Part shown: positions 1-6,338 of the stretch, piece by piece
Position numbering within the stretch: position 1 is the first letter of the stretch
How the letters are laid out: every line of letters starts with the position of its first letter
NCBI GenBank assembly: GCA_035526665.1
Contig: DATLBY010000046.1
Location: 1-6,711 of the forward strand
Reading direction: 5' to 3'
Length of the DNA stretch: 6,711 bases
DNA from: DATLBY01 sp035526665
GTDB lineage: Bacteria > Acidobacteriota > Terriglobia > Bryobacterales > Bryobacteraceae
Notes under the pieces: model-generated
What the model saw: only the letters and a program-made list of their open reading frames with translations
What the model was told of the DNA's origin: nothing
Databases searched by the model: none
Program-made: the position numbers and the translations under genes

Positions 1-2391
1 ATCTGGGTTCCCGGCTGCTCGACAGGCGAAGAGGTGTACTCGATCGCGATCGCTTTGATGGAGCATTTGGGCCCGAACGCGGAGCACGTGTCTGCCCAAA
101 TATTCGGAACAGACATCAGCGACATGGCTCTGGACACGGCACGGTCGGGCATCTACTCCGAGGCGATTGTGCAGAATGTGTCGGGCGAGCGGCTGCGGCG
201 ATTTTTCACCAAGCTCAATCCTGGGTACCGGATCAATAAACGCATCCGCGAGATGTGCATCTTCGCCAAGCAAAACGTGGCCAAGGACCCGCCATTTTCG
301 CGGCTTCATCTGATCAGCTGCCGGAACGTTTTAATCTATCTGGACTCGTTTCTGCAGAAGCGCATTATTCCCTCGTTCCATTACGCGCTGCAGCCGTCTG
401 GCTTCCTGCTGCTGGGCGCCTCGGAATCGATCGGCGTGTACGCGGAACTTTTTTCTCAGGTGGATAAAAAGCACAAGATCTATCTGCAAAAACCGCATAG
501 CTCGCGCCCGAGCTTGGAGTTTCACGTTTCCGAACCGGCACCGGCGGCAACGCCGCGCAGAGCTTCCGTGGAGTGGACGGAAATGGATGTGCGGGAGGCG
601 GATAAGATTCTTCTGGCAAAGTACGCTCCGCCGGGAGTGGTGATTGACGAGCATCTGAACATCCTGCAGTTTCGCGGTCCGGTGAGTCCCTTCCTGCAGC
701 CGGCGGGAGGCCCTGCGAGCCTGAATTTGATGAGAATGGCGCCGGATGAGATACAGCGGGAGGTGCGCAACGCGATGCATCGCGCGCAGGCGGAAAACCG
801 GCCGGTCCGGCGCGAAGTGCTGAAGCTGAGGCAGAACGGCAAAAGCATTCGCGAGATCGGTCTGGAAGTGATTCCCTTTAAGACGGCTCACACGGGTGAG
901 CCGCGGTTCCTGATCGTTTTTGAAGAGACGCCCCGGAAGGTTGTACCTCTCGTGGAGGCGGCGCCGCGCAAGAGAAAGGGCAAGGCGCTCTCACTGGAGG
1001 TGGAGCGGGAGAATCAGCATCTCCGGCAGGAGATTGCAGCCAACAAGGACTATCTACAATCGATCATCGACGCGCAAGAGGCGTCAAACGAGGAGCTTCG
1101 ATCGGCCAGCGAGGAGATTCAATCGACCAACGAGGAGCTGCAATCGACGAATGAGGAGCTGGAAACAGCCAAGGAGGAGATGCAGTCGACCAACGAAGAG
1201 CTGTATACGGTGAACGAAGAGCTGGAGAACCGGAATCTACAGCTCAGCCAGGCGGGGAATGATTTAGTTAACCTTTTAAACAACATTCTCATTCCGATCG
1301 TGATGCTGGGAAGCGATCTTCGCATTCGCCGCTTCACTCCGGTTTGTGAAAAGGTGCTGAATCTGATTCCGTCGGACATCGGGAGGCCGATCAACGATAT
1401 CAAGTTCAAGCTCGAAGTACCCGACATAGAACAATTGCTGCTGGAGGTACTGCAGACGCTGGAGCCGAGGGTGAAGGAGGTTCGGGACCTACGCGGCCAT
1501 CCTTATTCCATGCGGCTGCGGCCCTACCGGACAGAAGATAACCGGATTGACGGGGTGGTCCTGGCGTTGATCGATATGGATCCCGGAGGGACGGTGGCGC
1601 AGGAGCAGGTGGCGGCGGACCCACGATGGCAGAGCGGCCAGAACCGGCTGGCGGCGCTGCTGGATGGGGACGACAAGCTGCGGGGAAACAAGGAGAGCAT
1701 ACGAAGCTTGGCCACCGGCCTGCTGCAGGCGCAGGAGGACGAAAGGCGGCGCATTTCGCGCGAGCTGCACGACGATCTCAACCAGAAGCTTGCACTGCTG
1801 CATGTGAACGTGGAACGCATGGAGGCCAAAGCCCCCCGGGGGTCAGCAAGTATCCGCTCGAACCTGAAGCTTTTCCGGGAGGCGGTCAGCGATCTATCCG
1901 ACAGCATCCGGCGGATCGCCTACCATTTGCATCCTTCGATGCTGGACGATTTAGGCCTCGTAGCGGCGGCTCAGTCGTTTTGTGAAGACTTTTCGGAAAG
2001 CGAGAACATCCAGGTGACTTTCCAGCACGAGAACATCCCGGGGTCGGTACCGCAGGACGTATCGTTATGCGTGTACCGGATTCTGCAGGAGGCGTTGCGC
2101 AACATCGCGAAGCATGCGCACTCCAAGCGGGCGATGGTGGCGCTGGAGGGAGATGCCAGTTTTCTCAGGCTGACGGTGAAGGATGCGGGAACGGGATTCA
2201 ACCGCGACGACCTGAAGCGCAGGCATGGACTTGGACTGTTGGGAATGCAGGAACGCGTGCGGCTGGTAGGCGGCGAATTAAGCATCGATTCGCACCCGGG
2301 AGAGGGCACGCGGGTGGAAGTACAGGTACCACTCGGACAGGCCCCCCAGATTGGTCCGGCGGCGATGACGAATGAGGAAAATGTCTCTTAA
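1..2391 (+). CDS. CheR-PAS-histidine kinase hybrid (CheB/CheR-type fusion), 5'-truncated by window
   Basis: This is the C-terminal part (796 residues) of a sensor kinase; the frame is open from base 1, so the real start and probably a CheB methylesterase domain lie upstream. Residues 1-150 are a CheR-type SAM-dependent methyltransferase: GCSTGEE (5-11) is the SAM-binding loop and SCRNVLIYLD (106-115) the typical later motif. Residues about 201-305 are PAS-like. Residues 330-415 form a coiled coil built of heptads such as STNEELQ. A second PAS domain covers about 421-527. A HisKA_3 domain follows, with phosphoacceptor His590 in RRRISRELHDDLNQ. The HATPase_c domain has N-box Asn701 (LQEALRN), G1 DAGTGF (728-733) and G2 GLGLLGM (743-749). 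All kinase residues look intact, so it should be active. By family knowledge such fusions are cytoplasmic sensors passing phosphate to a NarL/FixJ regulator, and one lies 33 bp downstream. The ligand is not evident. Whether the CheR part still methylates anything is unknown. Confidence 0.93.
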   Translation: MWVPGCSTGEEVYSIAIALMEHLGPNAEHVSAQIFGTDISDMALDTARSGIYSEAIVQNVSGERLRRFFTKLNPGYRINKRIREMCIFAKQNVAKDPPFSRLHLISCRNVLIYLDSFLQKRIIPSFHYALQPSGFLLLGASESIGVYAELFSQVDKKHKIYLQKPHSSRPSLEFHVSEPAPAATPRRASVEWTEMDVREADKILLAKYAPPGVVIDEHLNILQFRGPVSPFLQPAGGPASLNLMRMAPDEIQREVRNAMHRAQAENRPVRREVLKLRQNGKSIREIGLEVIPFKTAHTGEPRFLIVFEETPRKVVPLVEAAPRKRKGKALSLEVERENQHLRQEIAANKDYLQSIIDAQEASNEELRSASEEIQSTNEELQSTNEELETAKEEMQSTNEELYTVNEELENRNLQLSQAGNDLVNLLNNILIPIVMLGSDLRIRRFTPVCEKVLNLIPSDIGRPINDIKFKLEVPDIEQLLLEVLQTLEPRVKEVRDLRGHPYSMRLRPYRTEDNRIDGVVLALIDMDPGGTVAQEQVAADPRWQSGQNRLAALLDGDDKLRGNKESIRSLATGLLQAQEDERRRISRELHDDLNQKLALLHVNVERMEAKAPRGSASIRSNLKLFREAVSDLSDSIRRIAYHLHPSMLDDLGLVAAAQSFCEDFSESENIQVTFQHENIPGSVPQDVSLCVYRILQEALRNIAKHAHSKRAMVALEGDASFLRLTVKDAGTGFNRDDLKRRHGLGLLGMQERVRLVGGELSIDSHPGEGTRVEVQVPLGQAPQIGPAAMTNEENVS
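1078..1224 (+). repeat. Seven tandem 21-bp units encoding coiled-coil heptads
   Basis: Seven consecutive 21-bp units begin at 1078, 1099, 1120, 1141, 1162, 1183 and 1204. Each encodes a seven-residue block ending in a variant of NEEL/SEEI/KEEM (residues 360-408). Units 1120-1140 and 1141-1161 differ at only two positions, while the outer units are more diverged. The period matches one coiled-coil heptad, so the array forms the signalling helix between the two PAS segments. This heptad stretch is characteristic of CheB/CheR-PAS fusion kinases. The near-identity of neighbouring units could permit unit gain or loss in frame. Confidence 0.85.
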
Positions 2392-2403
2392 CCGGTACCG
2401 GAA

Positions 2404-2409
2404 AAGGAG
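2404..2409 (+). promoter_or_regulatory. Ribosome binding site for the response regulator (unusual spacing)
   Basis: AAGGAG is the only good Shine-Dalgarno match between the kinase stop and the regulator. It lies 15 bases before the GTG at 2425, longer than the usual 5-9. The codon at ideal distance (6 bases) is ATA at 2416, in the same frame. No ATG, GTG or TTG exists in frame between the TAA at 2389 and the GTG at 2425, so GTG is the first conventional start. Confidence 0.5.
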
Positions 2410-2424
2410 CATAGAATAGTAGCC

Positions 2425-3081
2425 GTGAAAAGTTCCTTGCAGCGGCCGCGGGTATTGCTGGCGGACGATCACACGCTGGTAGCGGAGGGGATCTCCCGGT
2501 TGCTCGAGGACGAGTTCGAGTTGATCGGGATCGCCGACAATGGCCGGCATGTGCTGGAAACGGCCAAGAGGCTGGCGCCCGAGGTGGTGATTCTGGACAT
2601 TTCCATGCCGCAGATGAACGGCATCGAAGCGGCCAGGCAGCTTCGCACGCTGCTGCCGGAGACGAAGATTGTTTTCCTGACGATGCACTCGGACCGGGTG
2701 TATGTCTCCGAGGCACTTCGGGCCGGGGCGATGGGGTACCTGCTGAAAAAGTCCGCGGCCACAGAGTTGGTCCACGCCATTCGCACGGTGCTGGCGGGTG
2801 AGGTCTACCTGACGCCGCTGTTGGGCGGTGTAGCTGTAGCCACGGCACGGGAAGGCGCCAATTCGCAGCGGCCGCTGTTGACGCAACGGCAGCGGGAGGT
2901 TCTGCAATTAATCGCCGAGGGTCATTCGGCCAAATCGATGGCTGAAGTACTGCGGATTGCGGTGAAAACCGCGGAGTTTCATCGCGCGGCCATCATGGAT
3001 AAGCTGGGGCTCAGAAGCACGGCGGAGCTTACGCGGTACGCCATTGAGCAGAAAATGATTAATACGTCAGGGGATGAATAG
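2425..3081 (+). CDS. NarL/FixJ-family response regulator (receiver + LuxR HTH)
   Basis: A 218-residue DNA-binding response regulator of normal family length. The receiver domain (about 8-125) has the acidic pair Asp14-Asp15, phosphoacceptor Asp58 in VVILDISMP, Thr86 in FLTMHS and Lys108 in GYLLKK, so all phosphotransfer residues are present. The LuxR-type helix-turn-helix covers about 151-212: LTQRQREVLQLIAEGHS, then KTAEFH and IMDKLGLRSTAELTRYAI. It follows the hybrid kinase by 33 bp on the same strand with no terminator between them, so the two are very likely co-transcribed and form a cognate pair. GTG is the first conventional start in frame after the kinase stop. Phosphorylation at Asp58 should expose the HTH for dimeric DNA binding, as in NarL-type proteins. 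The targets are unknown; the palindrome at 3116-3130 just downstream is one candidate site, by inference only. A slightly atypical HTH scaffold helix (AKSMAEVLRI) resembles that of other regulators paired with such kinases. Confidence 0.94.
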   Translation: MKSSLQRPRVLLADDHTLVAEGISRLLEDEFELIGIADNGRHVLETAKRLAPEVVILDISMPQMNGIEAARQLRTLLPETKIVFLTMHSDRVYVSEALRAGAMGYLLKKSAATELVHAIRTVLAGEVYLTPLLGGVAVATAREGANSQRPLLTQRQREVLQLIAEGHSAKSMAEVLRIAVKTAEFHRAAIMDKLGLRSTAELTRYAIEQKMINTSGDE

Positions 3082-3115
3082 CCTGAATTTAACAGCTTCA
3101 ACCCGTAATTTTCCC

Positions 3116-3130
3116 AGTTCACGGTGAACT
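3116..3130. promoter_or_regulatory. Perfect 7+1+7 palindrome, candidate operator
   Basis: AGTTCAC-G-GTGAACT is a perfect inverted repeat with a single central base. It lies 35 bp after the response regulator stop and 34 bp before the ATG at 3165. It is the strongest symmetric element in this 83-bp gap. Its size and symmetry suit a dimeric HTH protein. It has no U-tract, and its one-base spacer is too small for a terminator loop. The binding protein is not known; the upstream LuxR-type regulator is an obvious candidate by position only. Confidence 0.4.
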
Positions 3131-3155
3131 AATGGTGGGGTAAGGTGGGAGATAA

Positions 3156-3171
3156 GCAGCAACAATGCTGC
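3156..3171 (+). promoter_or_regulatory. Short inverted repeat around the ATG at 3165
   Basis: GCAGC (3156-3160) and GCTGC (3167-3171) are inverted copies separated by six bases, with the ATG inside. In mRNA this would form a small hairpin that hides the proposed start codon. It may modulate initiation, or favour one of the downstream starts at 3198 or 3237. With only five base pairs it could be chance. Confidence 0.25.
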
Positions 3172-3812
3172 AAAACCCACATTTATACGGAAGACCAATG
3201 CTCACTCATAATGTTAATCCAAGCTGTGAGACGGCGATGCCGGAAGTAGTCCAAGGAATTGCGACAAGCGCCATACTCGAGGAACTGCAACGACTGGCTT
3301 GCTCGGTTCCGTTTCGCCGCTCCCGCCGGCTACGCAGTTTTCTGGAGTTCACGGTGCAGAAGGTGCTCCGCGGTGAGCTCGATGGCCTGAAAGAATATAG
3401 CATTGGAGTTGAGGTATTCAACAAGCCGGAAAGCTTCGATGCGCGGCTGGATTCGATTGTACGGGTGGAGGCACGGCGGTTGCGCGCGGCGGTGGAGCGG
3501 TACTACTCGACGGACGGAGCGGATTCTGAGATTATGATCCGGTTCCGGCCGGGAAGCTACGCCCCCACCTTCCGGGAGCGGAGCAGCCTGACACCCCTAG
3601 AGCAATCGGGCAAACTGACAAACGGAACTTCGCAGATGCTGGTGCTGGTAGGCGATTCGCACGTGCTGAACGGCATCCGGCAGGATCTCTCCGAAAAAAT
3701 CGGGCTTTTGCAGACCGAGATCGGGCTGGCTGCGGCTGGTTTTGGCACGAGCCGGTCGCTGACAGGGGAATTCACCGTTCCGGTATTTTACGTCGGCCAG
3801 CAGCAGCCGTAG
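3165..3812 (+). CDS. Stand-alone acidobacterial regulatory-type N-terminal domain protein, function unknown
   Basis: A 215-residue soluble protein with no signal peptide or membrane segment. Residues about 37-139 match a domain usually seen at the N terminus of larger acidobacterial regulators (TPR or adenylate-cyclase-like proteins): FRRSRRLRSFLEFTVQ (50-65), LKEYSIGVEVFNKP (75-88), FDARLDSIVRVEARRLRAAVERYY (91-114, with the conserved VRVEARRLR), and RFRPGSYAPTF (127-137). In those proteins it precedes other modules; here it stands almost alone, followed by about 75 residues I do not recognise (LVLVGDSHVLNG near 160-170). The basic Arg-rich helices suggest nucleic acid or partner binding, but no activity has been established from this sequence. 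The start is uncertain: ATG 3165 has GGGAG at 3147-3151 (13-base spacer), ATG 3198 has a close GGAAG, and ATG 3237 also keeps the whole domain. It lies 84 bp after the response regulator, same strand, and converges on the glycosyltransferase with 4 bp between stops. Confidence 0.82.
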   Translation: MLQNPHLYGRPMLTHNVNPSCETAMPEVVQGIATSAILEELQRLACSVPFRRSRRLRSFLEFTVQKVLRGELDGLKEYSIGVEVFNKPESFDARLDSIVRVEARRLRAAVERYYSTDGADSEIMIRFRPGSYAPTFRERSSLTPLEQSGKLTNGTSQMLVLVGDSHVLNGIRQDLSEKIGLLQTEIGLAAAGFGTSRSLTGEFTVPVFYVGQQQP

Positions 3813-3816
3813 CCTG

Positions 3817-5436
3817 TTATCCAGCCAGGCGCTGTAGCTCGAGCTTGCGCTCGCGGCGCCAGCGCAGGCGTCCCTGGTACTCGGACCAGAGGGTGGAGAG
3901 CGAAGCCCAATAGTAGCCGGCTACGAAGAGCGTCAGGAACGGGATCGAGAGAAAATTTAACGTCTCGATGGCGAAGGCGATCATGGAGAGGAAATAGGTC
4001 CCGATCGCAAATTCCGCATAGGGAAGCCAGCCGCTGCGGCTCCTGTATTTCGCATTTTCCAGCTTCACTTTGGGCCCGCCACCGATAGCGTACTTCGGGG
4101 TACGGGCGAAGCTGGTTTGCACTCCGAAGAGCGCTTCTAGAACGGCCCTGGTATTAATGATGGTGAGCGCCACGCCGGCCGACATCAGCACCGGGAGCAG
4201 AAAGACGGCGCGCTTCCAGGTACGGGGAAACAGCTCCTTATGCGCGAGCATATAGAATGCCGAGATCGACCAAAAAGAGGCGATGATCAGGGGCATATCG
4301 AGGAGCACCATCTGGACCCATCCCATATAGAAGCGAATGATCATGACGGGCAGCATCAGGGCTGAGACCACAATCATCAGCGGATAGGAGATATTCGGCG
4401 TGAGGTGGAAGAAGGCTTCGGCCTTGACGCGCCGCGGCAGGTCCGCCCGGAGAATGGCCGGCAACAGCTTGATGGCGACCTGGGTGAGTCCCTTGGACCA
4501 GCGCGACTGCTGGACCTGGAAGCCGTGCATCTCGACCGGGAGCTCCGAGGGGCATTCGACGCCGGGGATGTAGACGAATCGCCAGCCTTTCAGCTGCGCG
4601 CGGTAGCTTAGGTCTGAATCCTCAGTCAGGGTATCGTGCTGCCAGCCGCCGGCATCGTCAATCATGCCGCGGCGCAGGATGCCGGCCGTGCCATTGAAGT
4701 TGAAGAAGAGGCCGCCGCCGGCGCGCGCGCCATGTTCCAGGACGAAATGGCCGTCCAACAGCATTGCCTCGATTTCCGTTAGCAAATTGTAATGCCGGTT
4801 CAGGTAGGTCCAACGCGTCTGCACCATGCCGACTTTGGGATCGGTGAAGCTGTGGATGGTGCGCATCAGGAAATCCTGGGGAGGGATGAAGTCGGCGTCG
4901 AACACGGCCACGAACTCCCCGGTCGCGCTGGTTAGACCTTCCTGCAAAGCACCGGCCTTGTAGCCATGCCGGTTGCTGCGATGCAGGTATTCGACGGGGT
5001 GGCCGAGGGCGCGATAGCGCGCGCAGAGCGCTTCCGTAAACGGATGAGTCTCATCGGTGGAATCGTCCAGCACCTGAATCTGGAGCAGGTGTTTCGGATA
5101 GTCCATCTTCACGGTCTCTTCAATCAGGCGCTCGACGACATATCTTTCGTTGTAGAGAGGAAGCTGAATGGTGACCGGCGGCAGCGTTGCAAACGGTTGG
5201 GGCGGAGCGCCAGGGCCTTTAGCCTTGTGCTTCAGATATCCGCGGATCATCTCGTAGCGATGGAGGCCATAGAGCGAGAGGATGACGAGGACAGTGAAAT
5301 ACGGGATCAGAATGGCCCAGTCAAACCAGCCGAGCTTGTGAATGTCGGAGAAGGTGGGGTCAAAATAGGCGTCGATTGCGCGGTTGAGCGCCGAGGACGC
5401 CAGCAGGAAGGCTGCCGGCGAATTTGCCGCTACCAT
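3817..5436 (-). CDS. Membrane glycosyltransferase family 2 (cellulose synthase/CslA-like)
   Basis: A 539-residue processive-type glycosyltransferase, probably in the inner membrane, building or exporting a beta-linked polysaccharide from a nucleotide sugar. A membrane segment at about 39-58 precedes a cytoplasmic catalytic domain opening with VTIQLPLYNE (88-97). The GT2 motifs are all visible: DDSTDET (124-130), DAD (180-182) for metal/UDP binding, TED (271-273) with the catalytic-base Asp273, and QQSRW (309-313), the acceptor-site signature of processive beta-glycan synthases. About five hydrophobic segments follow (roughly 348-368, 377-397, 408-428, 471-491, 494-515), and the protein ends in a basic tail. 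Length and layout fit CslA/glucomannan-type synthases better than full BcsA, since no PilZ domain is present. The sugar cannot be read from sequence. The start is well supported: on the minus strand GGGAGGT (5447-5441) precedes the ATG by four bases. It is divergent from the membrane protein at 5795 and convergent with the gene at 3165. No bcs partner genes are in the window. Confidence 0.92.
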   Translation of the reverse strand: MVAANSPAAFLLASSALNRAIDAYFDPTFSDIHKLGWFDWAILIPYFTVLVILSLYGLHRYEMIRGYLKHKAKGPGAPPQPFATLPPVTIQLPLYNERYVVERLIEETVKMDYPKHLLQIQVLDDSTDETHPFTEALCARYRALGHPVEYLHRSNRHGYKAGALQEGLTSATGEFVAVFDADFIPPQDFLMRTIHSFTDPKVGMVQTRWTYLNRHYNLLTEIEAMLLDGHFVLEHGARAGGGLFFNFNGTAGILRRGMIDDAGGWQHDTLTEDSDLSYRAQLKGWRFVYIPGVECPSELPVEMHGFQVQQSRWSKGLTQVAIKLLPAILRADLPRRVKAEAFFHLTPNISYPLMIVVSALMLPVMIIRFYMGWVQMVLLDMPLIIASFWSISAFYMLAHKELFPRTWKRAVFLLPVLMSAGVALTIINTRAVLEALFGVQTSFARTPKYAIGGGPKVKLENAKYRSRSGWLPYAEFAIGTYFLSMIAFAIETLNFLSIPFLTLFVAGYYWASLSTLWSEYQGRLRWRRERKLELQRLAG

Positions 5437-5440
5437 ATGG

Positions 5441-5447
5441 ACCTCCC
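5441..5447 (-). promoter_or_regulatory. Strong ribosome binding site for the glycosyltransferase
   Basis: On the minus strand the sequence reads GGGAGGT, four bases before the ATG (5436-5434). It is the best Shine-Dalgarno match in the window and fixes this start. Confidence 0.8.
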
Positions 5448-5483
5448 GATCCCCCGGATTTGGATCCAGCTATTCACCAAAGA

Positions 5484-5511
5484 ACTATTTATCTGTTTTC
5501 TCAATTGTAAA
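5484..5511 (-). promoter_or_regulatory. Weak candidate sigma-70-type promoter for the glycosyltransferase
   Basis: Reading the minus strand, TTTACA (5511-5506) matches four or five positions of a -35 box. AATAGT (5489-5484) follows after 16 bases as a poor -10; TAAATA (5491-5486) is an alternative with too short a spacer. The stretch is the most AT-rich part of the divergent region and lies about 50 bp before the start codon. This is suggestive only. Confidence 0.3.
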
Positions 5512-5518
5512 CGTACGG

Positions 5519-5534
5519 GCGGTCGCAGGACCGC
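5519..5534. repeat. Perfect 6-bp inverted repeat with 4-base loop
   Basis: GCGGTC (5519-5524) and GACCGC (5529-5534) flank the loop GCAG. It sits directly upstream of the candidate -35 box of the glycosyltransferase, so it may be an operator. There is no U-tract on either side to support a terminator. Confidence 0.35.
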
Positions 5535-5622
5535 GGCTTGCCTTTCGATATCTTCATTATAGCTGGCGCCCGGCAGCAGAACGCGGAGGGAACGGTGAGC
5601 ATCCGAGGCGGCGGAATGGCGA

Positions 5623-5667
5623 GAACGCTCGAAAAATGCGTTCAGTGTGCAGAACTGCGCATTTTCG
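5623..5667. repeat. Two overlapping, mutually exclusive inverted repeats
   Basis: Stem A pairs GAACGC (5623-5628) with GCGTTC (5638-5643) around a 9-base loop. Stem B pairs CGAAAAATGCG (5630-5640) with CGCATTTTCG (5658-5667) around a 17-base loop, with one bulged A. Both need bases 5638-5640, so only one can form at a time. This resembles a small attenuator or a REP-like extragenic element. It lies about 128 bp before the ATG at 5795. Confidence 0.4.
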
Positions 5668-5767
5668 GTCGATGTAGCTATGAAGAAGCCGGCCACCGTT
5701 ATACAGCGGGGCAGAGACGCGGACGAGCAAAACACTAAGGTACTCTAGTATCTAAGCTGTGGGAATT

Positions 5768-5786
5768 GCCGGTTTTCAGCACCGGC
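5768..5786 (+). promoter_or_regulatory. Hairpin in the leader before the membrane protein start
   Basis: GCCGG (5768-5772) and CCGGC (5782-5786) flank a nine-base loop and end eight bases before the ATG at 5795, where a ribosome binding site should be. No good Shine-Dalgarno sequence is visible there, so the hairpin may influence initiation, or translation may be leader-poor. Confidence 0.3.
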
Positions 5787-5794
5787 TCGCAAAA

Positions 5795-6250
5795 ATGGAT
5801 AAACATGTTCAATTAGCTGGCATTCTCCATATAATTTTTGGGGCCGTTGGCCTGATTGCCGCTCTTACACTGGTGATCGCCTCTGGCGGGTTCGGAGGGG
5901 TACAGACGGCGTTTGGCGATGACACCGTGGGGATGGCTGCCCTGATCATGGTCATATTCCAACTGGTGGTATGTATTCCCTGCATGGTAGGTGGGTGGGG
6001 ATTGATGCGATACCAGGATTGGGCGCGGGTGATGCTCACGGTAGTGGCGGGGGTGAATATGCTGAATGTGCCGATCGGCAGCGCCCTGGGGGCTTACGGC
6101 CTGTGGGTGCTAACCAGCCAGGAGACGGAGCCTTTGTTTGCGCACCCCCCGAGGCGTGGCAGCAAGAACAGACCGGCGCTTAAGAAGAGCGCGGTTCCGC
6201 CGGAGGAATCTTCGCAAAAAACCAGCTCGGTTCTTCCTTCGGATACTTAA
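5795..6250 (+). CDS. Small multi-pass membrane protein, function unknown
   Basis: A 151-residue integral membrane protein. Hydrophobic segments lie at about 7-30 (LAGILHIIFGAVGLIAALTL), 46-70 (with VVCIPCMVGGWGL) and 77-107. The last is long enough for two helices and holds NVPIGSALGAYGLWVL (91-106), a motif I associate with small uncharacterised membrane proteins common in acidobacteria. The tail after 110 is hydrophilic and basic (PPRRGSKNRPALKK) and probably cytoplasmic. I chose ATG 5795 because MDKHVQLAGIL is the usual opening of such proteins. The frame can be extended to GTG 5759, adding 12 residues with no family resemblance, and neither start has a clear ribosome binding site. It is divergent from the glycosyltransferase; nothing shows that it shares a role with it. 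No catalytic motif is visible and I assign no function. Confidence 0.75.
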   Translation: MDKHVQLAGILHIIFGAVGLIAALTLVIASGGFGGVQTAFGDDTVGMAALIMVIFQLVVCIPCMVGGWGLMRYQDWARVMLTVVAGVNMLNVPIGSALGAYGLWVLTSQETEPLFAHPPRRGSKNRPALKKSAVPPEESSQKTSSVLPSDT

Positions 6251-6338
6251 GCAGGCAGGAATTTCGATTTTCGCCGGTATCGCGTGGAGAAAGGCGGGAA
6301 GCACACAAACTGGTTGATGGTTTCGATAATCGCGGTGA

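Larger units (their letters stand above)
5437..5758. other. Divergent intergenic region without a convincing gene
   Basis: The 322 bp between the glycosyltransferase start and the earliest possible start of the membrane protein hold short open frames on both strands (5538-5738 plus, 5430-5735 minus). None has a good ribosome binding site or a recognisable protein. What can be seen is structure: an AT-rich promoter-like stretch (5481-5511), a hairpin at 5519-5534, and two overlapping inverted repeats at 5623-5667. The region probably drives transcription both ways. Confidence 0.6.

Noticed and set aside
331..891. 186-residue open frame on the minus strand inside the kinase
   Set aside because: It lies antisense to clear CheR/PAS coding sequence, is rich in Arg and His as expected of a shadow frame in GC-rich DNA, and has no recognisable domain.
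2198..2907. Two long minus-strand open frames over the kinase/regulator boundary (2198-2848, 2278-2907)
   Set aside because: Both are antisense to the well-supported HATPase and receiver domains, are Pro/Arg-rich, and overlap each other in different frames.
3816..3860. Possible intrinsic terminator between the convergent genes
   Set aside because: No stem followed by a T-run on either strand; the nearby GC-rich short repeats lie within the glycosyltransferase coding sequence.
3817..5436. Full bacterial cellulose synthase BcsA
   Set aside because: The catalytic motifs fit, but the protein is short, has no PilZ domain, and no bcs genes accompany it; a CslA-like synthase is the safer call.
5430..5735. 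Open frames in the divergent region (5430-5735 minus, 5538-5738 plus, 5384-5677 plus)
   Set aside because: No ribosome binding site, no recognisable protein, overlap with the glycosyltransferase start or with each other, and they run through the inverted repeats.
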